Origin: Variovorax sp. | GTDB taxonomy: Bacteria > Pseudomonadota > Gammaproteobacteria > Burkholderiales > Burkholderiaceae_C | DNA: 64,000 nt | Assembly (NCBI GenBank): GCA_017744285.1 | Contig: JAGIBP010000011.1 | Coordinates: forward strand, 53,844-117,843 | Reading direction: 5' to 3' | Shown: one piece after another, positions 46,211-54,771 of the stretch | How positions within the stretch are numbered: position 1 is the stretch's first letter | How the letters are laid out: each line of letters opens with the position of its first letter | The notes under the pieces: generated by a model | What the model was told of the DNA's origin: nothing | Database searches by the model: none | Seen by the model: only the letters and a program-made list of their open reading frames with translations | Program-made: the position numbers and the translations under genes

Positions 46211-47368
46211 TCAGGACTTGGGCAAGCCCAGCGTTCGCGTCGCGATCAGGTTGCGCTGGACCTGCGCCGTGCCGCCGAAGATGGTGACCGGGCGAGTGAT
46301 CATGTACAGCCATTCCAGGTCGGTCTCCAGGCCCGGAACGACGCCCTCGCCCATCAGGCCGCCATACTGGCCGGCCACTTCCGTCGCGGCCTCCGCCAGG
46401 CGCTGCAGCGTCTCGCTGTTGAACAGCTTGAGCATCGAGAAGTCGTCGTCGACGTTGCCGCCGGCCATCGCGCTCTCGCACACCTGCTCGTAGAGCGCTG
46501 CGGCATCGGAGACGTCGAATTCGAAGCCCGCGAGCACGTCCTGGAAGCTCTCCGAGCCCGCAAGCGCCATCGCCTCCCCCGCCGTCTTCAGCACCTGCAA
46601 TGCGTAGCGCAGGAGTTCGGGCGAACCATGGCTGAAGCGCTCGAAGCCGAGCAGGGCCTTGCCCACGGTCCAGCCGTCACCCACCGCGCCGACCACCTGC
46701 GAGCGGGGCACCCGCACATCGTCGAAGAACACCTCGCAGAAGTGCTCGTCGCCGGCCAGCGTGCGGATCGGACGGATCTTGATGCCCGGGGTCGCCAGGT
46801 CCGCCAGCAGGAAAGTGATGCCCTTCTGCTTCTTGTCTTCCGCGCTGGTGCGCACCAGCATGAAGATCTTGTTGGCGTCGGTGGCCAGCGTGGTCCAGAT
46901 CTTCTGGCCGTTGACCACGAAGTCCTCGCCATCGAGCACCGCGGAGGTCTTGAGGTTGGCCAGGTCGGAGCCGGCATTGGGCTCCGAGTAGCCCTGGCAC
47001 CACATGTCCTCGCAGTTCAGGATGCGCGGCAGGTACATCGCCTTCTGCTGTGGCGTGCCGTACTTGAGCAGCACCGGCGCCAGCAGGCGCAGGCCGTGGT
47101 CGATGGGACGCGCCACGCCGTAGTGCTCGAGCTCCTGCTGGTAGATGAGCTGCTTGTCCAGGCCGAGGCCCATGCCGCCGAACTCGCGCGGCAAGCCGGG
47201 CGCGCGCCAGCCGTCACGCAGCTGCGCCTGCAGCCAAGTGCGGGCCTCGCTTCCGGTGAGGCGCTTGAGGGGATTGCGCAGCGTCGAGGGATAGTTCTGC
47301 GCGATCCATGCGCGCCAGCGGGCGCGGAACTCGTCGTGGCCGAGTGCGTTGTGGTCGAGCTGGCTCAT
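46211..47368 (-). CDS. acyl-CoA dehydrogenase, FAD-loop-type subunit of a probable heteromer
   Basis: 385 residues. It has the N-terminal FAD/substrate loop QGYSEPNAGSDLANLKT and the C-terminal TIFGGTAQVQRNLIA, but lacks the RxQFG adenine-contact motif that every complete ACAD has in the third domain. The neighbouring dehydrogenase has exactly the opposite set. The pair therefore looks like an alpha2-beta2 ACAD of the type known from steroid side-chain degradation. The ATG shares one base with the stop of the partner gene (TGATG). Confidence 0.85.
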   Translation of the reverse strand: MSQLDHNALGHDEFRARWRAWIAQNYPSTLRNPLKRLTGSEARTWLQAQLRDGWRAPGLPREFGGMGLGLDKQLIYQQELEHYGVARPIDHGLRLLAPVLLKYGTPQQKAMYLPRILNCEDMWCQGYSEPNAGSDLANLKTSAVLDGEDFVVNGQKIWTTLATDANKIFMLVRTSAEDKKQKGITFLLADLATPGIKIRPIRTLAGDEHFCEVFFDDVRVPRSQVVGAVGDGWTVGKALLGFERFSHGSPELLRYALQVLKTAGEAMALAGSESFQDVLAGFEFDVSDAAALYEQVCESAMAGGNVDDDFSMLKLFNSETLQRLAEAATEVAGQYGGLMGEGVVPGLETDLEWLYMITRPVTIFGGTAQVQRNLIATRTLGLPKS

Positions 47369-48501
47369 CACTCAACCTCCGAGGGGGCAAGACGTGAAAT
47401 GCTTTGGCGGTGATGGCCGGCGTTGCCCAGGTGGGCGGACAGCCGCAGCGCGGACTTCAGGTACAGGCCGATGTCGGCTTCCGCGGCGAAGCCGATGGCT
47501 CCGTGGGCCTGGACACCGAAGCGCCCGGCGAGCTGGGCGGCCTGCGCCGCGCGCGCCTTGGCCCGCGCCACGAGCGCCTGGGCCATCCCGGTGCCCTGTG
47601 GGGGATGGTCCGGGTCGAGGGCCTGGAGGGCGGCGCGCACCGCGGCCTGGGCCAGCGACTGCTGCACGCGCACATCCACGGCCAGATGCTGCAGGCTCTG
47701 GAAGCTGCCGATCGCCTTGCCGAACTGCTTGCGGGTGCGCAGGTAGTCGAGCGTGATCGCGAGCGCCTCTTCGGCCGCGCCGACGAGTTGCGCCGCCGTC
47801 AGCACGATGGCTTCGTCGCGCGCCTGCCGCAGGGCGCGCAGCACGTCCTCGCCCCGGCCGAGGCACTGTGCCTCGGTCGCCTTCACGTCCTCGAGCCGCA
47901 GCGTGGACAGCGTGCCGCCGTCGGCGCCGAGCGCGGTCTCGACCGCCAGCCCCGGCGCGCCCGCGGGCACGAGCCAGGCGCTGGCCTGCGCACCGTCGGT
48001 GGCGCTCACGATGAACTGGTCGGCCATGTCGGCCGCCGCCACCGCCGCCTTGCCGCCGCGCAGCAACGTCGCATCGCCCTCGCGCGTCGCCCGGCAGCGC
48101 GGCGCTTCGTCGAGCGTGTGCATCGACTCCTGCCAGGCCAGGGCCGTCACGCGCTCGCCGCCGAGCAGCGCCTCGATGACGCCCGACCACCCCTGCGGGT
48201 TCTGAGCATGCAGGTGGTTCGCGAGCCGGGCCACCATCGCGCCGCTGCCGGCGAAGGGCTCGGGCACCGCATGCCGCCCGAGGGCGCGCGTGATCACGGC
48301 CGCATGGCGCGGCTTGAGCGCCACGCCGCCGAGTTCCTCGGCCAGCGTGATGGCCAGCCACCCCTGCCCGGCCATGCACTGCCACAGCGCGCGGCTGTAG
48401 GCGCTCTGCCCGTGGTACACGCGGCGCAGGCGTTCCTTCTGATGGCGGTCCTTGAGCAATGCCTGGGCGGCATCCGCCAACATGATCTCTGTTTCGTCCA
48501 T
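47368..48501 (-). CDS. acyl-CoA dehydrogenase, RxQFG-type subunit of a probable heteromer
   Basis: 377 residues, MDETEIMLADAAQALLKDRHQKERLRR at the start. It retains YLRTRKQFGKAIGSFQSLQH and QAHGAIGFAAEADIGLYLKSA but shows no SEPxAGSD loop (LAWQESMHTLDEAP in its place), so alone it cannot build a normal FAD site. It complements the adjacent, translationally coupled dehydrogenase. ATG at 48501 chosen over an upstream start in a proline-rich stretch. Confidence 0.83.
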   Translation of the reverse strand: MDETEIMLADAAQALLKDRHQKERLRRVYHGQSAYSRALWQCMAGQGWLAITLAEELGGVALKPRHAAVITRALGRHAVPEPFAGSGAMVARLANHLHAQNPQGWSGVIEALLGGERVTALAWQESMHTLDEAPRCRATREGDATLLRGGKAAVAAADMADQFIVSATDGAQASAWLVPAGAPGLAVETALGADGGTLSTLRLEDVKATEAQCLGRGEDVLRALRQARDEAIVLTAAQLVGAAEEALAITLDYLRTRKQFGKAIGSFQSLQHLAVDVRVQQSLAQAAVRAALQALDPDHPPQGTGMAQALVARAKARAAQAAQLAGRFGVQAHGAIGFAAEADIGLYLKSALRLSAHLGNAGHHRQSISRLAPSEVE

Positions 48502-48552
48502 GTCTGAATCGGGTGAATCGGGAAGTGGTCGCGCGGGCCGTGCCCGCACGCG

Positions 48553-49704
48553 CTACACGGTGGCCGCGCTTCCCAGGATGACGGTGCTCTGGCTGGACAG
48601 CACGCCGCCGTTGCCATGCGCCATTGCCACGTCGCAGCCGACCACTTGGCGGGCCTGGCATTCGCCGCGGATCTGCCGCGTGGCCTCGATGAGCGGGAAC
48701 AGGCCGAACATGCCGGGATGGCAATACGACAGGCCGCCGCCGTTGGTGTTGGTGGGCAGGCTGCCGCCTGGCCGCAGCTTGCCGTCGAACACGAAAGCGC
48801 CGCCCTCGCCCTTCTCGCAGAAGCCCAGGTCCTCCAGGAAGAGCAAGGTGGTCAACGTGAAGGCGTCATACACCTCGCGCACCTGGATGTCCTTGGCGGC
48901 GAGGCCCGCCATGCGGTAGGCCTTCGCGCCCGATTCCCTGGCGGCCGTCACGGTCAGGTCGGCCATGTTGGAGATCGACTGGTGGCTGTACGACTCGCCG
49001 CACCCCAGCACGTAGACCGGCGGCTTTCGGAGCTGCCTGGCGCGCGCGGCGGAGGTCAGCACGATCGCCCCGCCGCCGTCGGTCACGAGGCAGCAGTCGC
49101 GCACCGTCAGCGGATAGCTGACCATGCGCGCGGCGAGCACCTCGTCGACCGTCAACGGCTTCTTTTCCCAGGCCGCTGGATTGCGCAGGGCCCATTCCCG
49201 CGCGGCGACCGCGATCTCGGCGAGCTGGGCCCGCGTCGTGCCGTACTTGTGCATGTGCTGCGAGGCCGCCAGCGCATACGCCGTGGACGGCATGAAGGGA
49301 CGGTACGGCGTCTCGTAGGGATTGGACTCGCGCCCGCCCGTCGCCGAACGGCCATCGGTGCGCTGCGTGCTGCCGTAGGTGATCACGGCCACTTCGCACA
49401 GGCCCGCCTCGATGGCGGCCTGCGCATGGGCCACATGCGTCATGAAGGACGAGCCGCCCAGGTACGTGGAATCGCCATACTTCGGCTGGATGCCCAGGTA
49501 CTCGCGCAGGGCCAGCGTCACCATCCGGCTCTGCGTGGCCGCACCGAACAGGCCGTCGATGTCCTTGAGCGCGAGGCCGCAGTCGTCCAGCGCCCGCACG
49601 ATGCCTTGCGCCATCAGGTCGACCGGCGTCATGCCCTGGGCGACCTGGCCGAGGTCCGACTCGGCCACGCCGACGATCGCCACGCTGCCGCGTTGATTGC
49701 TCAT
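48553..49704 (-). CDS. thiolase-fold protein lacking the catalytic cysteine (SCP2/Ltp2-like)
   Basis: 383 residues of the lipid-transfer/SCP2-thiolase family. At the position of the nucleophilic Cys the sequence reads YLGGSSF (81-87), and near the C-terminus AHGNGG (362-367) stands where thiolases have the second Cys. NTNGGG (319-324), CHPG (328-331) and EVYDAFT (277-283) are kept. This is the pattern of Ltp2-like retro-aldolases, which need a DUF35 partner; such a gene lies directly upstream with a 4-bp overlap. The ATG at 49704 is best placed relative to AGGAGG. So the product probably cleaves a C-C bond without CoA attack; thiolase activity is unlikely. Confidence 0.82.
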   Translation of the reverse strand: MSNQRGSVAIVGVAESDLGQVAQGMTPVDLMAQGIVRALDDCGLALKDIDGLFGAATQSRMVTLALREYLGIQPKYGDSTYLGGSSFMTHVAHAQAAIEAGLCEVAVITYGSTQRTDGRSATGGRESNPYETPYRPFMPSTAYALAASQHMHKYGTTRAQLAEIAVAAREWALRNPAAWEKKPLTVDEVLAARMVSYPLTVRDCCLVTDGGGAIVLTSAARARQLRKPPVYVLGCGESYSHQSISNMADLTVTAARESGAKAYRMAGLAAKDIQVREVYDAFTLTTLLFLEDLGFCEKGEGGAFVFDGKLRPGGSLPTNTNGGGLSYCHPGMFGLFPLIEATRQIRGECQARQVVGCDVAMAHGNGGVLSSQSTVILGSAATV

Positions 49705-50093
49705 GTCCATTCCTCCTGCTGCGGCACGAACACGGGCAGCGGCGCAGGCTGCCCCTCTTCTTCGACGAAGGCCACGCGCACCTTCTGGCCGATGTGCACG
49801 CTGTGCGGGTCCACGCCTTCAACGCGGCTCATCATGCGAAAGCCCTCGGCCAGCTCGATCAGGGCCACGTTGTAGGGCGGGCCCTCGCGCGGATGCACCA
49901 CCGTGGTGGCATGGACCTCGCCCTGGCCGGCGCTCACGCGCCATTCCAGCTCGGTGCTGCCCGTGAAGGGGCACACCAGGCGCGGAAAGAAAACCGCCCT
50001 GCCGGCCTGGGGGCTGTACTGGTAGGCGAGCTTGCGCTCGGCCAGGTGGGCGCGGTAGATGCCCAACGGCGACGCCGTCAATTTCTCGTTCAT
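49701..50093 (-). CDS. DUF35 OB-fold protein, partner of the thiolase-fold protein
   Basis: 130 residues: an N-terminal helix (GIYRAHLAERKLAYQYSPQAGRAVFFPRLVCP, about 10-41) and the OB fold GEVHATTVVHPREGPPYNVALIELAEGFRMMSRVEG. DUF35 proteins usually carry a four-cysteine zinc ribbon; only one Cys is present here, so the ribbon cannot bind zinc in the usual way. In Ltp2 systems the DUF35 subunit completes the active site. AAGGTGA precedes the ATG at 50093. Confidence 0.82.
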   Translation of the reverse strand: MNEKLTASPLGIYRAHLAERKLAYQYSPQAGRAVFFPRLVCPFTGSTELEWRVSAGQGEVHATTVVHPREGPPYNVALIELAEGFRMMSRVEGVDPHSVHIGQKVRVAFVEEEGQPAPLPVFVPQQEEWT

Positions 50094-50119
50094 CGAATTC
50101 ACCTTGCCTGAGGTCGGCG

Positions 50120-51121
50120 TCAAGCGGGCTTCAGGTTCACGAGCTTGGCGATCCGCGCCCACTTTTCCTGCTCCTTCAGCACGAAGGCCTGCGTGGCTTC
50201 GAGCGAGAAGGGTTCGAAGTCGATGCTCTGCAACTGCAGCTGCTTCGTCACTTCGGGCGAGAGGAAGGTCGTGTTCAGGGCCGCGTTGATGCGCGCGAGC
50301 AGTTGCTTGTCGCTCCCCTTGCGGCACACCAGCACGTTCCACAGCGTCGCCTCGAAGCCGGGATAGCCCGACTCGGAGACGGTGGGCACATCCGGCAAGG
50401 CGCTGGAACGCCTGGCGCTGGTGACGGCCAGGGACTTGAGCTTGCGGGCGCGCACCAGTTCCTGGGCCTGAGGCACCGACACGATGCCCAGGTCGATCTC
50501 GCCCGCCAGCAGGCCGTTGAGAATCTCGGTGTGACCCTTGTACGGCACCCCGAGCATCTTCACGCCCGCCGCGTCCTTGAGGTATTCCAGCGTGAGGTGG
50601 CTGGGCGAACCGCCGGGCGGCGTGCCGAAGGAGAGCGAGTCCGGCGCCTTCTTCGCATGCGCGACCATTTCCTGCAGCGTGTTGAAGGGCGCATCGTTGC
50701 GGGTCAGCACCAGACTGCCGAAGGCGCCCAGGTGCCCGATCACGTCCAGGTCGCGCTCGAAGACATAGGGCGGGTTCTTGTGCGTCCACGGCACCAGCGA
50801 GGTGGTGCCGATGCCGCTCACGCCCAGCGTCAGGCCATCGGGCTTCGAGCGCGCGACTTCCTGCATGCCGATCAGGCCCGCGGCGCCGCCCTTGTTGTCC
50901 GGGACGATGGTCGCGCCCAGCTGCCGCCCGACCGTGGTCGCGAAGATGCGGCCCACGATGTCGGTCGAGCCCCCCGCCGGATAGGGAATGACGAGCCTGA
51001 AGACCTTGCCCGGCGCCTGCGCCCAGGCCAGCCCTGAACCCAGCGCGCCCAGGAACAGCCCACCGGCATTCCCCAGCACCGTCCGGCGCGTCCACGCGCG
51101 TCCACTCTTCGAAATCTGCAT
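50120..51121 (-). CDS. Bug-family tripartite tricarboxylate transporter receptor
   Basis: 333 residues with a twin-arginine-type signal (GRAWTRRTVLGNAGGLFLGALGSGLAWAQA) and the Bug fold: FRLVIPYPAGGSTDIVGRI at the start of the mature protein, VPDNKGGAAGLIG, and GVPYKGHTEILNGLLAGEID. Bug receptors bind carboxylates in the periplasm. CAGGAGGCATCA before the ATG is an excellent ribosome site. As first gene of the operon it probably captures the acid degraded by the downstream enzymes; no TctAB genes adjoin. Confidence 0.9.
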   Translation of the reverse strand: MQISKSGRAWTRRTVLGNAGGLFLGALGSGLAWAQAPGKVFRLVIPYPAGGSTDIVGRIFATTVGRQLGATIVPDNKGGAAGLIGMQEVARSKPDGLTLGVSGIGTTSLVPWTHKNPPYVFERDLDVIGHLGAFGSLVLTRNDAPFNTLQEMVAHAKKAPDSLSFGTPPGGSPSHLTLEYLKDAAGVKMLGVPYKGHTEILNGLLAGEIDLGIVSVPQAQELVRARKLKSLAVTSARRSSALPDVPTVSESGYPGFEATLWNVLVCRKGSDKQLLARINAALNTTFLSPEVTKQLQLQSIDFEPFSLEATQAFVLKEQEKWARIAKLVNLKPA

Positions 51122-51337
51122 TGATGCCTCCTGAATATGTAGAGGCATTGTGTGGACCACGGCTTCTTCGGCGGCCGCCATTAAGTCTGCAAGTGTTGAT
51201 CAAAAGTCAAGGCAGGCCCGCGTCACCAGGAACAGTTGCGCGCTCGCATTCGAGCTTCCTCATGCAGTGCGAAGCGGCTGCAGCCAGTGCGCCGGGGCGC
51301 GTCCGGCGCGAGCTTCGATGAGGGGGTCGTGGGTGTC
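51122..51337. promoter_or_regulatory. promoter region of the Bug-thiolase-ACAD-ligase operon
   Basis: The 216-bp spacer between the Bug gene and the tRNA holds, on the minus strand, TTGACT (51210-51205) as a good -35 box with an AT-richer stretch (CTTAAT) about 18-19 bp further on, and next to it the 8-bp palindrome TTGATCAA (51196-51203). The remainder shows nothing recognisable. Confidence 0.45.
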
Positions 51338-51425
51338 TGGCGGAGAGTGTGAGATTCGAACTCACGGACGGTTGCCCGTCGGCAGTTTTCAAGACTGCTG
51401 GTTTAAACCACTCACCCAACTCTCC
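51338..51425 (-). tRNA. tRNA-Ser (anticodon UGA)
   Basis: On the minus strand an 88-nt cloverleaf can be drawn: acceptor stem GGAGAGT/ACTCTCC with encoded G-CCA end, D-arm with GGTTTAAACC, anticodon arm GCAGT-CTTGAAA-ACTGC giving anticodon TGA, a long class II variable arm (CGACGGGCAACCGTCC region) and T-arm GTGAG-TTCGAAT-CTCAC. The long variable arm identifies it as serine-type. A 7-bp hairpin GCCCTTG/CAAGGGC (51432-51452) lies just upstream, after the tetR stop. Confidence 0.95.
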
Positions 51426-51463
51426 GGGACGGCCCTTGCGTTGCACAAGGGCAGCGTGCGATT

Positions 51464-52138
51464 TTAGTCGCTCTGCCGCGGCGCTTCGGCGGCCCTCGGC
51501 GCCCAGCCTTGCAGCACCAGATCGGCGATGCCTTCGGCCCAGACGCGTCGCTCCTCGGGCCCGGCCAGGGGCTTCGAGATGAAGAAGCGCACGCCGCCGA
51601 AAGCGAGGGTCGACAGCTGCACCGCCGCAAGTTCCGGCGACGGCACGTGCAGCGTGCCGGCCCGGTGCGCCTCGGCGAGGTACTCGACCACCGGCGCCAG
51701 CACGTAGCTGTTTTCGGCGTAGAGCGACTTCGCCAGCTCCGGAAAGCGCACCGCCTCGGCGATCACGAGTCGCAGCAGCGCCAGGGTCTTGGGCTCGGTG
51801 GCGCTCAGGTACATGCGCTCGATCAGGTCAACCAGCACCTCCCGCTCGGCTTCGTCGCGGTGCACGAGGGTGGCCTGCATGGTCTCGCGGGCGCCTCGCA
51901 CGGCGCGGTGCACCACCTCGCTGAACAGCGCCTCCTTGTTGTCGAACTGCCGGTAGATCGTGATCTTGGCGACACCCGCCTCACGGGCAATGGCCTCGAT
52001 GCTGGTGGCCGCATAGCCTTTTTCGAGGAAGGATTCGAGGGCGGCCGCCAGGAAGGACTCACGCAGGGCAATGGCCGCCTCGGGGCTCGGTCTTCCGCGC
52101 GACCGGCGCTTGATCTCGGGAGATTCGAAGTTGTCCAT
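51464..52138 (-). CDS. TetR/AcrR-family transcriptional regulator
   Basis: 224 residues: TetR HTH at about 25-70 (FLEKGYAATSIEAIAREAGVAKITIYRQFDNKEALF) and a helical C-terminal ligand domain with a TetR-C-type end (PEERRVWAEGIADLVLQGW). The start at 52138 (MDNFESPEIKRRSRGRPS) is preferred; an ATG at 52153 is also possible. The basic RRSRGRP arm before the HTH is typical. Its target and ligand cannot be read; no efflux gene adjoins. Confidence 0.88.
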   Translation of the reverse strand: MDNFESPEIKRRSRGRPSPEAAIALRESFLAAALESFLEKGYAATSIEAIAREAGVAKITIYRQFDNKEALFSEVVHRAVRGARETMQATLVHRDEAEREVLVDLIERMYLSATEPKTLALLRLVIAEAVRFPELAKSLYAENSYVLAPVVEYLAEAHRAGTLHVPSPELAAVQLSTLAFGGVRFFISKPLAGPEERRVWAEGIADLVLQGWAPRAAEAPRQSD

Positions 52139-52156
52139 GGCAATGTCTCTCATTCA

Positions 52157-53404
52157 TCAGTCCGGCAGAAAGATTGCCTGAAGATCGCTCAAGAAATCGA
52201 AGCCACGCGTCGTCGGCCAGACCCGCGCGAGGTCCCGCTCGATCAGCCCCTTGCGCTCGGCCTCTTCGAGGCCGCGCTGGATCGCTGTGACGGCCAGACC
52301 CGTCCGCTCGCCGAACTGCGCAAGCGTAAATCCTTCCTTGAGGCGCAGGGCGTTCAGCATGAACTCGAATGGCAATGCGGCGATGCCCACCTCCTCGCTC
52401 TGCGCGACGGCGCGGCCCGCGAGCGCGTTGTCCATGTAGAGCCGCGGCTCGCGAAAGCGCACCTGCCGCACCACACGGTGCGCAAAGCTGAGCTTGCTGT
52501 GCGCCCCGGCGCCGATGCCGAGGTAGTCGCCGAACTGCCAGTAGTTCAGATTGTGCGCGCACGCGTGGCCGGCCCGCGCATAGGCCGAGACCTCGTAGCG
52601 TGCGAGGCCGGCCGCGGCGGTGCGCTCGGTGATGCGGTCGAGCATCGCGTAGGCGGTATCGTCCTCCGGCACCTGCGGCGGGTACTTGGCGAAGTAGGTG
52701 TTCGGCTCGATCGTCAGGTGATAGACCGACAGGTGCGGCGGCGCCAGGGCCAGCGCCTCTGCGAGGTCCGCATCGAGCCCCTCCAGCGTCTGGCCCGGGA
52801 GCGCATACATGAGGTCGATGTTGAAGGTCTCGAAGGTGGCCGCGGCCTCTTCCACCGCGGCGATGGCCTGCGCGCGGTCGTGGACCCGTCCGAGCGCCTT
52901 CAGGTGCTCGTCGTTGAAGGACTGCACGCCGACCGACAGCCGCGTCACGCCCGCGGCGCGGTAGGCGCGGAAGCGGTCGCGCTCGAAGGTGCCGGGATTG
53001 GCCTCCAGCGTGATCTCGCTCTCGGGCGCCAGCTTGAGCCGCGCGCGCAGCTCGCCGATCAGCCGGTCGATGGCGGCCGGCGAGAACAGGCTCGGCGTGC
53101 CGCCGCCGATGAAGATCGTGTGGACGGTGCGGCCCCAGATCAGCGGCAGGGCCGCGTCGAGATCGGCCAGCAGCGCGTCGATGTAGCGCTGCTCGGGCAG
53201 TGCGCCCGCATCGCCGTCGCGCCATTCGTGCGAATTGAAATCGCAGTACGGGCACTTGCGCAGGCACCACGGAAGGTGAACGTACAGCGACAGCGGCGGC
53301 AGCGCCGAAAGCTGCAGCGGGCCGGGCCGCATGAGGTGCAGCACGTCGTTGGCGCCGGAAGCGCCATCGCCACCTTCGCTCGCGATCGGGATGACGGAGT
53401 TCAC
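52157..53404 (-). CDS. hemW: radical SAM heme chaperone HemW
   Basis: 415 residues from the GTG at 53404, which overlaps the rdgB stop by 4 bp; an internal ATG at 53332 is an alternative. The radical-SAM CxxxCxxC motif is C47-C51-C54 (HLPWCLRKCPYCDF), followed by IFIGGGTPS, LEANPGTF and the HemW-type C-terminal winged-helix segment. Lacking the extra cysteine context of HemN oxidases (CPYCDF rather than CYYCGC), it is expected to insert heme into target proteins, not to make protoporphyrinogen. Confidence 0.9.
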   Translation of the reverse strand: MNSVIPIASEGGDGASGANDVLHLMRPGPLQLSALPPLSLYVHLPWCLRKCPYCDFNSHEWRDGDAGALPEQRYIDALLADLDAALPLIWGRTVHTIFIGGGTPSLFSPAAIDRLIGELRARLKLAPESEITLEANPGTFERDRFRAYRAAGVTRLSVGVQSFNDEHLKALGRVHDRAQAIAAVEEAAATFETFNIDLMYALPGQTLEGLDADLAEALALAPPHLSVYHLTIEPNTYFAKYPPQVPEDDTAYAMLDRITERTAAAGLARYEVSAYARAGHACAHNLNYWQFGDYLGIGAGAHSKLSFAHRVVRQVRFREPRLYMDNALAGRAVAQSEEVGIAALPFEFMLNALRLKEGFTLAQFGERTGLAVTAIQRGLEEAERKGLIERDLARVWPTTRGFDFLSDLQAIFLPD

Positions 53405-54000
53405 GACCAGCGCTCGCGCATCAGGGCCAGCATCGCGCGCGCTGCCTGTCCGCGATGGCTGTTCGCGTTCTTCACATCGGGGGGCAGCTGCGCGAAGGTC
53501 TTGCCGAACTGCGGCAGGAACATCACGGGGTCGAAGCCGAAGCCGTTCTCGCCCACCGGCTCCTTGGCGATCAGGCCAGCCACGCGGCCGACGGCGATCA
53601 GCGGCTCGGGGTCGTCGGCGCTGCGCAGCGCGACCAGCGTGCTGACGAGCGCCGCGCGCCGGTCGGTTTCTGGGGCCAGTTGCTCCAGCAGCGCACGCAC
53701 GTTGTTCGCGTCGCCCTTCTCGTAGCCGAACTTCGTGGCGTAGAACGCCGTGTCGACGCCCGGCAGGCCGCCGAAGGCCTGCACGCACAGGCCCGCGTCG
53801 TCCGCGATGGCCGCAAGGCCGGTGTGCGCGGCCGCGTGGCGCGCCTTGGCCAGGGCGTTCTCGACGAAGGTGCGGTACGGCTCCTCGGCCTCGCCCACGC
53901 CGAGTTCCGACTGGCGCACGAGCGTCACGTCGAGCGGCGCGAACAGGGCCTGCAGCTCGGCCAGCTTGCCGGCATTGTTGGAGGCGAGGACGAGTTTCAT
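53401..54000 (-). CDS. rdgB: XTP/dITP diphosphatase (RdgB/HAM1)
   Basis: 199 residues with SNNAGKLAELQALF (about 6-19), ADDAGLCVQAFGGLPGVDTAFYA, and GFGFDPVMFLPQFGKTFAQL, the complete set of ITPase substrate-binding motifs, and SHRGQAARAML at the end. It removes deaminated purine nucleotides from the pool. It lies 20 bp after rph in the same transcript and overlaps hemW. Confidence 0.94.
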   Translation of the reverse strand: MKLVLASNNAGKLAELQALFAPLDVTLVRQSELGVGEAEEPYRTFVENALAKARHAAAHTGLAAIADDAGLCVQAFGGLPGVDTAFYATKFGYEKGDANNVRALLEQLAPETDRRAALVSTLVALRSADDPEPLIAVGRVAGLIAKEPVGENGFGFDPVMFLPQFGKTFAQLPPDVKNANSHRGQAARAMLALMRERWS

Positions 54001-54019
54001 GGATGCCTTCGATCCAGGC

Positions 54020-54748
54020 TCAGCGCGCGAGGGCCTGCGTCTGCAGGCCGATCAGTTCGGTGATGCCCTTGTCCGCCAGCGCGAGGAGCTGGTTCATCTC
54101 CTCGCGGGAGAACGCAGCCCCCTCGGCCGTGCCCTGCACCTCGACGAAGTGTCCGGCACCGGTCATCACCACGTTCATGTCGGTGTCGCAGGCCGCGTCC
54201 TCGACATACTCGAGATCGAGCAGCGGCGTGCCCTGCACGATGCCGACCGAGATGGCCGCGACATGGCCGCGGATGGGCGAGGCGGTGATCTTGCCCTCGG
54301 CGAGCAGTTTGCTGACCGCGTCCTGCGCCGCCACGAAGGCGCCGGTGATGGCCGCCGTCCGCGTGCCGCCGTCCGCCTGCAGCACGTCGCAGTCGAGGTG
54401 GATGGTGCGCTCGCCGAGCGCGGCCAGATCGAAGACCGCACGCATCGAGCGGCCGATCAGGCGCTGGATTTCCTGCGTGCGTCCGCTCTGCTTGCCGCGC
54501 GCGGCTTCGCGGTCGCTGCGAGTGTGCGTGGCGCGCGGCAGCATGCCGTATTCGGCCGTGACCCAGCCTTCGCCGCTGCCGCGCTTGTGCGGCGGCACCT
54601 TCTCTTCGACCGAGGCGGTGCACAGCACGCGCGTCTGGCCGAACTCGATCAGCACCGAGCCCTCGGCGTGGATGGTGTAGCCCCGGGTGATGCGAACGGG
54701 GCGCAACTGGTCTGCGGCTCGGCCGCCGCTTCGTACGAAATCAGTCAT
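54020..54748 (-). CDS. rph: ribonuclease PH
   Basis: 242 residues: [34 protein letters not shown] at the start, [22 protein letters not shown] with the phosphate-binding arginines and [25 protein letters not shown]. RNase PH trims the 3' ends of tRNA precursors using phosphate. The ATG at 54748 gives the usual [10 protein letters not shown] start; the ribosome site is weak. Followed by rdgB, as in most proteobacteria. Confidence 0.95.
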   Translation of the reverse strand: MTDFVRSGGRAADQLRPVRITRGYTIHAEGSVLIEFGQTRVLCTASVEEKVPPHKRGSGEGWVTAEYGMLPRATHTRSDREAARGKQSGRTQEIQRLIGRSMRAVFDLAALGERTIHLDCDVLQADGGTRTAAITGAFVAAQDAVSKLLAEGKITASPIRGHVAAISVGIVQGTPLLDLEYVEDAACDTDMNVVMTGAGHFVEVQGTAEGAAFSREEMNQLLALADKGITELIGLQTQALAR

Positions 54749-54771
54749 GGTGTGAACGAAAGAAAGAAGAA

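Noticed and set aside
51196-51203. TTGATCAA as an FNR/ANR box
   Set aside because: The FNR consensus needs a 4-bp spacer between TTGAT and ATCAA; here the halves overlap.
51207-51446. A 79-codon minus-strand frame overlapping the tRNA
   Set aside because: It runs through the tRNA-Ser gene and has no independent support.
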